A DNA stretch of 64,000 nucleotides, from positions 33,664 through 97,663 of the forward strand of contig NZ_BNBR01000002.1 of assembly GCF_014656055.1 (NCBI RefSeq), in the 5' to 3' direction. A program made the position numbers and the translations under genes. This document shows positions 45,001 through 51,729 of the stretch, one piece after another. The stretch's first letter is position 1, and every line of letters begins with the position of its first letter. The stretch is from Streptomyces griseosporeus. Its GTDB lineage: Bacteria; Actinomycetota; Actinomycetes; Streptomycetales; Streptomycetaceae. The notes below the pieces were generated by a model. The model saw only the letters and a list, made by a program, of their open reading frames with translations. It was not told where the DNA came from and did not search any database.

Positions 45001-47723
45001 AGGGCGCCGTTCTCGGAGCGGCGGGGCACGACGGCGGCCCGGGTGACGCCGGGGTGGGCGGTGAGCACGGCCTCGACCTCGCCGGGTTCGACGCGGAAGC
45101 CCCGCAGCTGGATCTGGGCGTCGGCGCGGCCGAGGTAGTCGAGGGTGCCGTCGGGGCGGCGCCGGGCCAGGTCGCCCGAGCGGTACATGCGCGTGCCGGG
45201 CGGGCCGTAGGGGTCGTCGAGGAAGCGGTCGGCGGTCAGGTCGGGCCGGTTCAGGTATCCGGGGGCGACGCCGGCGCCGGAGACGTACATCTCGCCGGAC
45301 GCGCCGGGCGGTACCGGGCGGCCGTCGGCGTCGAGGAGGTGGACGCGCAGGTCGGCGAGGGGGGTGCCGATGACGCTGCCGCGGCGCGGGTCGTCCAGGT
45401 CGGCCCGGGTGAGGCGGTGGTGGGTGACGTGCACGGTGGTCTCGGTGATGCCGTACATGTTCACCAGCGCCGGGCGGTCCAGGCCGTGCCGGTCGGCCCA
45501 GGGGCGCAGCCTCGCCGGGCGCAGGGCCTCGCCGCCGAAGACGACGTACCGCAACGCCCCAGCGTCACCGCCGCGTTCGAGGTCGGCGTCGATGAGCTGC
45601 TCGAACGCGGAGGGGGTCTGGCTGAGGACGGTCACGCCCTCGCGGTGCAGCAGTTCCAGGAAATCGCGGGGCGAGCGGCTGACGGCGTGGGGGACGACGA
45701 CGACCCGGCCGCCGTGCAGCAGGGCACCCCAGATCTCCCAGACGGAGAAGTCGAAGGCGTAGGAGTGGAACAGTGTCCACACGTCGTCGGCGCGGAAGTC
45801 GAAGTGCTCGGCCGTCGCGGCGAAGAGGCGCACGACGTTCGCGTGCGGGACGGGCACGCCCTTGGGGCGGCCGGTGGAGCCGGAGGTGTGGATGATGTAC
45901 GCGATGTCGGACGGGCTGGTCCGCCCGTGCCGGTCGGCGTCGGTGAGGTCGGCGGCCGAGCGGCCGGCCAGGTCCGCGGTGACCTGCTCGTCGTCCAGGC
46001 GGACGACGGGCAGCGCGTCGCCGGCGAGGTGGGCGTGCGCGTGCTCGGTGACGAGCACGACGGGGTTGGCGTCCTCGACGACCAGCCGCAGCCGTTCGGC
46101 CGGATGGCCGGGGTCCAGGGGCAGGTAGGCGGCGCCGGTCTTGAGGACCGCCAGGAGGGCGGGCAGCAGCCGCGTCCCGCGTTCCAGGGCGAGGGCCACC
46201 ACACGGCCGGGGCCCGCGCCGTGGTCGGTCAGCAGCCGGGCCAGGCGGTTGGCCTCGGCGTTGAGCGCGGCGTACGTGAGCCGTTCGGCCCCGCAGGTGA
46301 CGGCGGTCCGCTCGGGCACGGCCGCCGCCCACTCCTCGAACAGCTCGGTGAGGGTGCGCTGGACCGGGAACGTGTGTACGGGGGTGTCGCGGGGATGCTC
46401 GCCCGGCAGCAGGACGTCCAGGTCGCCCAGCGCGGTCGCCGGGTCGGCCTCGGCGAGCCGGCGCAGCACGGTGAGGAACCGGTCTCGGTGCAGAGCGAGT
46501 TCCGCCTCCTCGTACAGGGCGGGGTTGGCGTCGAAGGCCAGCCACAACCCGCCGTGGGCGGTGCCGGGCCGAACCGAGATCTGGAGGTCGTCGACGGCTC
46601 CGCCGGACAGGTGGTGCCAGGTGGTGGGGTGGCCGCCGAACCGAGGGGACTCGTCGAACGGGACGATGTTGAGCACCGGCCCGTACAGCCGGCGTCCGGT
46701 GCCCAGCAGGCCCAGGTCGCGGCGGAGGAACTCGCCCCGGTAGCGCTGGTGGCGGCGCAGCGCCTCCAGTTCGGCCGCGACGGTCGCCGCCAGCTGCCCG
46801 AGCGGTGTGTCCGGGGCGGCGGGCACCCGCAGCGGGAGGACGTCGGAGGCGGTGCCGGGGGTGCGCAGGGCGGCGCTGCCCAGGCGGCTCATGGTGGCGA
46901 GGCCGAGCACCAGGTCGCGGGCGCCGGTCATCCGGTGCAGGTAGGCGGCGGTGGCGGTGGTCAGCAGGTCGGTGCGCCGGATTCCGAGGCGGGCCGCGGC
47001 GGCGTCGAGGGCGCCGGTCTCGGCGGGCGTCAGCTCGGCGGTGCGGCGCAGGAAGGGTGCGGTGGGGGCGGCCGTGCGCGAGGTGAGCCGGGCGGGTTCG
47101 GGCAGGCCGGCCAGGTGTCGCGCCCAGTGGTCGCGGTCACGGGCGTACGCCTCCGAGGCGCGGTAGGCCGCTTCCTCCTCCTGGAGCCGGCGCACCGGCG
47201 CGAACCCGGCGGGGTCCGGCTCGCGGCCCTCGGCCAGCGCGTTGTACACCTCGGCCAGGCGCCGTCCGAGGAGCTTGTAGCCGTAGCCGTCGAGCAGGAG
47301 GTGATGGGCCCTCAGCAACCACAGGTGGCGGTCGGGGGCGAGGGTCAGCAGGGTGTGTGCGAACAGCGGGCCCTTCTCCAGGTCCACGGGCGTCGCGAGG
47401 TCGGCGCGGACATGCTCCCACGCCGAGGCCTCGGAGTCCTCGGCGCCGCTGACGTCCACCCGGTGCAGGGGCCAGTCGCCGGCGTCGGCGGCCGGGTGGC
47501 AGCGGGGCCCTTCGTCGGTGTCGGCGAACCGCAGGGCGAAGGTGTCGGCCTCACCGACGACGCGCCGCAGCGCGGTTTCGAACAGTGCGGTGTCGAGGGG
47601 GCCGTGGATCTCCACCGCCTCCGCCGTGTTGAACGCGGCGCTGTCCGGTGCGAGCCGTCCGGCGTACCAGAGGCCCTCCTGGGCTCCGGACAGCGGTCGA
47701 CGTTCGTCCTCCTGGAGTGACAT
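39090..47723 (-). CDS. antC: NRPS C-A-T-C-A-KR-T (threonine, pyruvate)
   Basis: A two-module NRPS of 2877 residues. C1 about 8-430 (HHLLLDG at 140-146) takes the starter from AntG. A1 about 455-975 has a code read by eye as DFWSVGMVHK, close to the threonine code DFWNIGMVHK. T1 near 1011 (DLGGDSLLA). C2 about 1075-1500 (HHSAADG near 1193). A2 about 1690-2210 is an acyl-AMP-ligase-like domain (TSGSTGLPK near 1838) expected to activate pyruvate. KR about 2455-2640 (TGGLGGVGTE; YAAAN) reduces it to lactate. T2 near 2788 (DLGGNSLLLV). A linker of about 190 residues between C2 and A2 has no clear domain. It is transcribed divergently from antB. Confidence 0.95.
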   Translation of the reverse strand: MSLQEDERRPLSGAQEGLWYAGRLAPDSAAFNTAEAVEIHGPLDTALFETALRRVVGEADTFALRFADTDEGPRCHPAADAGDWPLHRVDVSGAEDSEASAWEHVRADLATPVDLEKGPLFAHTLLTLAPDRHLWLLRAHHLLLDGYGYKLLGRRLAEVYNALAEGREPDPAGFAPVRRLQEEEAAYRASEAYARDRDHWARHLAGLPEPARLTSRTAAPTAPFLRRTAELTPAETGALDAAAARLGIRRTDLLTTATAAYLHRMTGARDLVLGLATMSRLGSAALRTPGTASDVLPLRVPAAPDTPLGQLAATVAAELEALRRHQRYRGEFLRRDLGLLGTGRRLYGPVLNIVPFDESPRFGGHPTTWHHLSGGAVDDLQISVRPGTAHGGLWLAFDANPALYEEAELALHRDRFLTVLRRLAEADPATALGDLDVLLPGEHPRDTPVHTFPVQRTLTELFEEWAAAVPERTAVTCGAERLTYAALNAEANRLARLLTDHGAGPGRVVALALERGTRLLPALLAVLKTGAAYLPLDPGHPAERLRLVVEDANPVVLVTEHAHAHLAGDALPVVRLDDEQVTADLAGRSAADLTDADRHGRTSPSDIAYIIHTSGSTGRPKGVPVPHANVVRLFAATAEHFDFRADDVWTLFHSYAFDFSVWEIWGALLHGGRVVVVPHAVSRSPRDFLELLHREGVTVLSQTPSAFEQLIDADLERGGDAGALRYVVFGGEALRPARLRPWADRHGLDRPALVNMYGITETTVHVTHHRLTRADLDDPRRGSVIGTPLADLRVHLLDADGRPVPPGASGEMYVSGAGVAPGYLNRPDLTADRFLDDPYGPPGTRMYRSGDLARRRPDGTLDYLGRADAQIQLRGFRVEPGEVEAVLTAHPGVTRAAVVPRRSENGALHLVAYTVPRGDTSPSPAELRAHAAAHLPEHMVPAACVPVDTLPLTANGKLDVQALPAPDFTAAASGTPPRTPQQTQVCHLFEEVLKLPPGTVGTDVSFFDLGGDSLLATRLLARLRHTTGTEIPITALFETPTPAALARRLDAPAHGALPRPALGTTPRPARVPLSYAQERMWFLNRLDDGAATYNIPLLVPLDTAIDADALRAALGDLADRHEILRTVIAEHDGVPHQRILPPGGLRPALRHVDCPAAETAAHVAAALRHRFDLTAESPLAVWLLDSTLLFVLHHSAADGWSLRPFAEDLSTAYAARRAGRAPDWTPLPAQYADYALWQRALLAPGPDGPGRLERLTAHWRAALDGLPEECTLPGDRPRPATPRGGGAHVETTVDAGLHHALLRLADREGASLFMVLHAAVSALLTRCGAGEDIVLGTPVAGRTEPALDPLIGLLTNTLVLRADTSGDPAFRDLLARLRTADLAALDHQDLPYDRLVDDLNPPRTPGRHPLFQVMLALQNNEPAVLRLDGTRARLRPTATGTAKFDLFVDVLEHHTPDGIPDGLTLHVEYATDLYESGTAEAFARALHDVLRTVGAEPATRLGALPALPERTPAPAAADPAELEDAALSVPGIRDARALPGTDGAPPRLYAVPGRADAAERVEEQLHRAGHPTARVTAVNALPRAEDGTVDTEALYPLPAVDRTAADTWRQRLTRIPGVTSADVTVEHTPEELDRRHTGLPDRTPHPAPAPRGTGDARAVPALSEGPALTEPSVPGWADALRRAAAQDRGGIVHVHADGSEHRRSYASLIPEASRVLAGLRRAGLRPGDQVVLQCDATEDFLAVLWGCVLGGFVAVPLTVPTSYDSPSAALTKLEGIWRMLGRPWIVCSADREAGLRAVAARQDWSGLRLTTADALREAPEDHDWYPAAPDDLMLMLMTSGSTGLPKAVRLTHRNVLTRSAATEQINGLGADDVSLNWIPLDHVTGVVMFHLRDVYLGCRQIHAPTSYVLQDPLRWMDLADRHRVTVTWAPNFAFGLLAEQSHRFTDRAWDLSPMRLVMNAGEVVVASAARRFLHALKPFGLPQDVMHPGWGMSETCSVVTDAVLPAEPAPDEGTFVSCGLPYPGFAMRIVDERGTLLTEGEAGRFQVRGTSVTGGYHDNPGANGEAFTGDGWFDTGDLAYLRDGELYITGRAKDVIIVNGVNHYSHEIEACVEELPYVERSFTAAVAVRSAPSSPTDELALFFHLASDVTPGALREISGKVTREIGVSPAFLIPVERDAVPKTEIGKIQRTRLRKSFEAGAFDDEVRRTQLLLGTAATVPDWFLRPVWQRTERPAARPAPAVRHTLLLAGGDPRIRDLAERIADVLRLAGGLCTVVEEGTAYARIDAAHHRVRPAEETDYAELLRRLEEDRRPVDAVLHLDGVPGTPSRETAPQDTTGAEDLLALARALAARPGRQRSVDLVYVTAGAQAVRPGDRPSPAHAPAGALLKSLTEEFGWIRGTHLDFPDGDGDGLDLPAVLAAEATVTPDGAEVAYRDGHRYVRRLAALPDTPRRAEPPAHDGFTLLTGGLGGVGTEIAAHLLRTDGTRLLIIGRTPEAEAHALPRLRELGEVRYARADVTDEHQVRSAVEAAGEAWGVPLASVLHLAGTLAERPVGELDAATWHRALAAKTRGAWTLHQLTADHPVTSFITFSSVNGWFGGAMNAAYAAANAYLDALALYRRSLGLPAQSMAWSMWRERGMSRGYRLTALTEARGYRLLDVPAALRSFDLARTLDEPHLLIGADRTAPWVRSHVVAPVRQTRRLVARVGLEDGTDLGALYRAAADGIRAAGLPGEAWTLRSAGASARPDEARAGAGEELRRLEGRLAELWCAVLGRDRVGRDENFFDLGGNSLLLVTAQTAVNSAFGTELSVVDLFAHPTVRDLARHLSVTGAGAPAGDGQPPRQEAGGLDRAKEQARRQRAARARRTARHGKDRGRA

Positions 47724-47970
47724 AGCACAACCCTCACGTGACAAGCCGTAATGTCCCGGACGGCGAAGTCCCGGCCGGATCGGACGGATGCGGCCACCGC
47801 TCCGTGCCGCCCTCGCGTGCCGGTACGCGCCGGGCAGGCCCACGGGTGGAAAGGCAGGTCGCACGCCGGGGGCGGGGGCGATCACGTCGCCCGGTCCTGG
47901 TCTTCCGGCACAGCACGGTGGGTCACCGCAACGGGTCGGGTCAAGCGCCACCCGGCCCCGCGCACGCCGA

Positions 47971-47988
47971 TTCAGGGGTTTCCCTGAA
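47971..47988. promoter_or_regulatory. PAS-LuxR-type palindrome, site 1
   Basis: TTCAGGG-GTTT-CCCTGAA has perfect 7-base arms. Its core AGGGGTTTCCCT fits the PimM-type consensus CTVGGGAWWTCCCBAG at all but one central position, while the outer bases differ. It lies about 250 bases upstream of both antC and antB. Confidence 0.5.
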
Positions 47989-48042
47989 GAATGCGATGCC
48001 GGGGAGTGCGCGGCGCCGCTCCCGCTTCCCGGCCGTCAACTT

Positions 48043-48053
48043 CTAGGGAAATC
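48043..48053. promoter_or_regulatory. PAS-LuxR-type half-palindrome, site 2
   Basis: CTAGGGAAATC matches the first eleven positions of CTVGGGAWWTCCCBAG exactly; the following bases ACG break the right arm. It lies 156 bases upstream of the antB start, on a face suited to activation of antBA. Confidence 0.5.
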
Positions 48054-48208
48054 ACGCGACTTCCCCGCAGGGCGGGTTCCGCGCTGGATTCGGCCATGTC
48101 GTGCCGTGCACTCTCGGAGGGCCCCCGCCCCCCGCGGACAGCCGCGGCGGCACACCGATCCCGGGCCGTGGGACCCCCGAAACGAACGACGGAAAGAAGG
48201 CTGACGGC

Positions 48209-49507
48209 ATGCACCGTGCGCTCTGTCCGGTCGAGACGCTCTATGTGGGCCAGAGAAGCAGGGCCGTGCTCTCCTGCGCCCTGCGCGGGCCCGTGGACGT
48301 CGCGGCGCTGTCGGCCGCCTACGACGCCATGACGCAGGACCACCCGGGGCTGCGGGCCCGCATCGCACACGACGGCACGGGCCACTTGCTGCGTCTGCTG
48401 GACGAGGACGAACGGCCCCGCCTGACCACCCGGTCCGGCGACCCGGAGGAGGTCTACGCGGCGGAGCTGAACAGGCCTCTGCCGGTCGGGGGGCCGCTGA
48501 GCCGGGCCGTCCTGGTCAGCGCTCCGGACCAGGAGAGCCACCTGTTCGTCCTGGTGATCGACCACACCGTCACGGACGGCCACAGCAGCATCGCCCTGCA
48601 CAACGCGCTGTGGGACCGCTACCGGGCGCTGGTCGACGGGGAACCCACCGCTGAGAACTCCGGGCCGTGCTGGCCCGAGCCCGTCAGCCGGCTGCTGCCC
48701 CCGGCCGACGAGGCCGACACGGCGGAGTACCTGCGCGGACGCCTGGAGGAAGTACGGCGGCATCCGGTCACGCTGGTGCCGTACGACACCGCCACCGGCG
48801 ACGGGACCGGCCCGCAGGGGCGCATCGAGGTGCGCCGGCTGACCCTGGACGCGGACCGCACCGCCCGGCTGCGCGGGACGGCACGCGACGCGGGTGTCTC
48901 CGTGCACGCGTTGATCGCCGCGACCTTGCTGGCCACGGCCCGTCGGCGGCTGGACGGCGGCGGCCCCCGCACCCTCGGCTGCCTCTCCCCCGTCGACCTG
49001 CGCTCCCGCCTCTCTCCGCCGGTGCCCGCCACCGCCCTGGTCCCCGCGGTCACCACCCATCTGCAGACCCTGGACGTGGCCGAGGACAGCGAACCGCAGG
49101 AGCTGGCCCGTACAGTGCACGGCCGCCTGAGCGACTTCCTCGCCCGCGGCGACCACCTCCGCGAGATGCGCATCGCCCCGGAGATCCCCACCACCCCCGC
49201 GCTGCAACTGGCCACGGTGATCGCCACCAATATGGGCGTGGTCCCCGGCCCGCAGCTGCCGGAGGGTCTGCGTGCGGTCGACGTGCGCCTGGTGCCTGCC
49301 CGCGAGCAGTACTTCCCGCAGGCAGGCCGCAGCCCTGTCATGGCGTGCGTCGTCTCCTTCGAGGGCCGGCTGTCCATCGAGTTCCCGCACTCCACGGCCT
49401 GCTTCAGCCCGTCGTTCATGCGGGCGTTCCGCGACGACGTGCGCGCCGGTCTGCTCCGCTTCGCGACGGCGGCACACCCGCGGGCCGCCGGCGCGCTCAC
49501 GGCCTGA
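48209..49507 (+). CDS. antB: C-8 acyltransferase (condensation/PapA-like fold)
   Basis: A stand-alone acyltransferase of 432 residues related to condensation domains and PapA-type enzymes. The catalytic motif reads DHTVTDG (H and D of HxxxDG kept) near residue 118; the second half contains CLSPVDLRSR, the usual structural Arg motif. It esterifies the C-8 hydroxyl of the dilactone with varied acyl-CoAs, the source of the acyl diversity of antimycins. It starts at ATG 48209 after AAGAAGG and is followed by antA after 60 bases. Confidence 0.93.
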   Translation: MHRALCPVETLYVGQRSRAVLSCALRGPVDVAALSAAYDAMTQDHPGLRARIAHDGTGHLLRLLDEDERPRLTTRSGDPEEVYAAELNRPLPVGGPLSRAVLVSAPDQESHLFVLVIDHTVTDGHSSIALHNALWDRYRALVDGEPTAENSGPCWPEPVSRLLPPADEADTAEYLRGRLEEVRRHPVTLVPYDTATGDGTGPQGRIEVRRLTLDADRTARLRGTARDAGVSVHALIAATLLATARRRLDGGGPRTLGCLSPVDLRSRLSPPVPATALVPAVTTHLQTLDVAEDSEPQELARTVHGRLSDFLARGDHLREMRIAPEIPTTPALQLATVIATNMGVVPGPQLPEGLRAVDVRLVPAREQYFPQAGRSPVMACVVSFEGRLSIEFPHSTACFSPSFMRAFRDDVRAGLLRFATAAHPRAAGALTA

Positions 49508-49567
49508 ACGCCTTCCCCCGCTCACGCTCCCCGCCCGCCCGGCTGCCGTAAGGAGCCCCAGCCCGAC

Positions 49568-50086
49568 ATGTCCACCGTCAGCGAACTGCCCTCTCCCCTG
49601 ACGCTGCTCCCCCGAGCCCAGGCGGGCGACGAGCACGCGATGAACCACCTCCTGACCGGCATCACCCCGTATGTCGCACGCATCTGCCGGTCCATCACCC
49701 ACGACGACGGCGCCGACGCCACCCAGGAGGCACTGCTCGCCATCTACCGCGGCCTGCGCTCCCTGCGCGAACCATCCGCGTTCTACGGCTGGGTGCGCTC
49801 GGTGACGGTCCGCGAGGCCGTCCGCACCGCCAAACGCCACGGCGAGGAGCACAGCTGCTGGGAACTGGAGTCCCGGCAAGAGGCGAACTTCTTGGACGCG
49901 GTGCACATCACCGATGTGCTGGAGCGTCTGTCCCAGGCGCACCGGCAGGTCCTCACCCTGCGGGCCTACGGGCTCAACGAGGAGGAGATGGCCGAGGTGC
50001 TCGCACTGCCCGTGGGCACCGTGCGCTCCCGTCTCTTCCGCGCCCGCCGCCGCTTCCTGGAGGCGTGGCAGCCCTCGGCGGCGTGA
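49568..50086 (+). CDS. antA: orphan ECF sigma factor AntA
   Basis: A 172-residue ECF sigma factor with region 2 (about 20-85, DATQEALLAIYRGLRSL) and region 4 (about 115-165, LERLSQAHRQVLTLRAYGLNEEEMAEVL, then GTVRSRLFRARRRF). No anti-sigma gene is adjacent, as is usual for AntA. It directs transcription of the starter-unit operons antGF and antH onward. The protein ends in PSAA; the S. albus orthologue is a ClpXP substrate through a C-terminal Ala-Ala, and that feature is kept here. AAGGAG precedes ATG 49568. Confidence 0.93.
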   Translation: MSTVSELPSPLTLLPRAQAGDEHAMNHLLTGITPYVARICRSITHDDGADATQEALLAIYRGLRSLREPSAFYGWVRSVTVREAVRTAKRHGEEHSCWELESRQEANFLDAVHITDVLERLSQAHRQVLTLRAYGLNEEEMAEVLALPVGTVRSRLFRARRRFLEAWQPSAA

Positions 50087-50216
50087 GACGCCCGGGCGGC
50101 GGCCGTGGCGGTGTTCGGGTCAGCCCGACGGCCGCCGGCCGAACTCCGGGTGAGCCCGGCCGGGGGCTGGGCCGTGTCCTGCACAGTCCCGTCCGCCGCT
50201 CGACGCCCGGCACGCA

Positions 50217-50332
50217 CCCCCAAGCTCTTCGAGCAGGGGGACCCCCCACTCGCCGCACCGGGCGGACGCCCGCGTACTCGTGGTACGCGGGCGTCCGCCC
50301 GGCACTCTCCCAAGCTTCGAGCAGGAGGGATC
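50217..50332. terminator. 20-bp perfect hairpin flanked by CAAGCTTCGAGCAGG-like repeats
   Basis: Bases 50258-50277 and 50283-50302 are perfect 20-base inverted repeats (CCGGGCGGACGCCCGCGTAC and its complement) with a 5-base loop, a very strong stem between convergent antA and the PAS-LuxR gene. It is bracketed by two copies of a repeat, CCCCCAAGCTCTTCGAGC at 50217 and CTCTCCCAAGCTTCGAGC at 50305. This repeat family is frequent between Streptomyces genes. The function is most likely bidirectional termination. The rest of 50087-50387 holds no gene. Confidence 0.7.
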
Positions 50333-50387
50333 ACCAGAGCGCGCCCGGCCGCTCCTCGGGCGGACGACGCGACTTGGTGGACACCAG

Positions 50388-51074
50388 CTAGCGCACGCGC
50401 TCGGGGAGGACGCGCGGGGGCCACTGCCCGGCGGCGAACATCCCGAGCGCGTGCGCACGCGCCACCAGCGCGGGGCGGTTGGGCGCGTCGAACCTCCGCA
50501 GCATCTGCCCGACGCGGTATTCGATTCCCTGACGGCTCAGATAGAGACGGGAGGCCAACTGCACGGTGGATTCGCCATTCGCGACCCCCTCCAGGACTCG
50601 CGCGTCGAGGGCGCTGAGCACCGGCCCGGCGGACATCCCGTCCGCAGTGCGGCGCAGGAAGACCACTACGCCGGCCAAGGCGCCGGCGGGATTCCGTACG
50701 GCGACGCCGGTGACGTCGGCAAGGAATTCCCCGCCGGTGCCGTCCCGGCCCCTCACGCTTTCCGTGAAGCGCCGACGGCGCCCCGCCGAAAGGGCGGTGA
50801 ACTGTTCCTGCAGTCGGCCGGGAACGGGTGAACGGAGAAGGTCGAGGAGATGGTGCCCGCATATCTCATCGGCGTTCAGGCCGAATTGCCGGGCGAATTC
50901 GGGTTCCGCGGCCGTGACGACCAGGTCCTCCGGTGAGGCATGTGCGGTGCAGGCTCCCGCCGACGCGGCACCGCGGAGCGCGCCGCTTGCGGCGGCTTCG
51001 CGGCGGGCGGGAGGAACCGGGGTGGCGGCTTTCTTCTTGCGGGGCGAGGCGTCGGGGAAACTCGTGGTCGCCAC
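50388..51074 (-). CDS. PAS-LuxR transcriptional regulator (PimM/FscRI class)
   Basis: A 228-residue activator with an N-terminal PAS fold (about 48-145: EDLVVTAAEPEFARQFGLNADEICGHHLLDLL) and a C-terminal LuxR-type HTH (about 155-215: LDARVLEGVANGESTVQLASRLYLSRQGIEYRV). This closely resembles PimM, AmphRIV and FscRI from polyene clusters. Such proteins bind CTVGGGAWWTCCCBAG-like sites, and two such sites lie between antC and antB. FscRI is the known activator of antBA and antCDE in S. albus but belongs to the candicidin locus; here the gene adjoins antimycin itself. GTG 51074 gives a Lys/Ala/Pro-rich leader of about 45 residues; a later start is possible. Confidence 0.9.
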   Translation of the reverse strand: MATTSFPDASPRKKKAATPVPPARREAAASGALRGAASAGACTAHASPEDLVVTAAEPEFARQFGLNADEICGHHLLDLLRSPVPGRLQEQFTALSAGRRRRFTESVRGRDGTGGEFLADVTGVAVRNPAGALAGVVVFLRRTADGMSAGPVLSALDARVLEGVANGESTVQLASRLYLSRQGIEYRVGQMLRRFDAPNRPALVARAHALGMFAAGQWPPRVLPERVR

Positions 51075-51729
51075 GGACGTACCGTCCTTCTTCCTGCGCG
51101 TGGGGGGCTGGGAAGGGTGAACGAACGCGGAGCTGATCGATGCGCTGTGCCCGGATGTCGGCGAGCGCCCGGTGGCGCAGGTGCCACTTTGTCGGTGGCG
51201 GGGCCGGTGTCCGCGTCGTCCCGGGAGCCCGGCGCTCGGCGCCGGGCTCCGGAGGTGGGATCAGGGTGTCCGGAGGGGGCCCGCGCCGGGGCAGCCGACG
51301 GCGAAACGAGGACAGCACTGCGGATAACGTTGTCAAGGCCACTCGATCTCCATGGCCGGGCACGGGCCCGGAGGGAAACTGGGCAGCACGAAAACCTCCA
51401 GTGGACGAAGAGGGATCGCAACCGGGGGGGAACAACGCTGACGAGATTAAGCGCCGTCAACGCCCATGGCAAGGGTTTGCCAAGTGACCTCGGCAACCTG
51501 TCAACTCCTTTGCGAATACGGGCTTTTTCCGGGCACCGCAACCCGCGAAACAAACATGACCGAGGAACCGGAAACCGCCCGGGAAAAGCGCAGTTGACCT
51601 GTGCTTACAGGTTGTCGCCGCTTGCCGCGCTCCCTAAAGTGTTGACAACTCCGTGCCCGAGCGGGCAGGCCCGCACAGGGTGGGGTCGGACATGCCCCGC
51701 CGGTCGCGCCATGGGAACCAAGGGGGGAG
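51075..51729. promoter_or_regulatory. divergent regulator intergenic region
   Basis: 655 bases between the PAS-LuxR and XRE/TPR genes, noticeably less GC-rich in its second half. It contains ACCTGT-GCTT-ACAGGT (51597-51612), a short hairpin TGGCAA/TTGCCA near 51468, and a consensus -35 hexamer TTGACA at 51642-51647 about 85 bases upstream of the XRE start. No convincing gene is present. Confidence 0.5.

Larger units (their letters stand above)
47724..48208. promoter_or_regulatory. divergent antC / antB regulatory region
   Basis: 485 bases holding the promoters of antCDE and antBA. Two PAS-LuxR-like sites lie in it (47971-47988 and 48043-48053). In S. albus the corresponding two operons depend on a PAS-LuxR activator encoded elsewhere; here a PAS-LuxR gene lies next to the cluster. 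No open frame in the region is convincing. Confidence 0.65.

Noticed and set aside
38808..47720. A plus-strand open frame of nearly 3000 codons opposite antC, and one of about 1360 codons opposite antD
   Set aside because: Both are antisense shadows created by high third-position GC. They are full of Gly/Arg/Val/Gln runs with no domain, while the minus-strand frames carry every NRPS and PKS motif.
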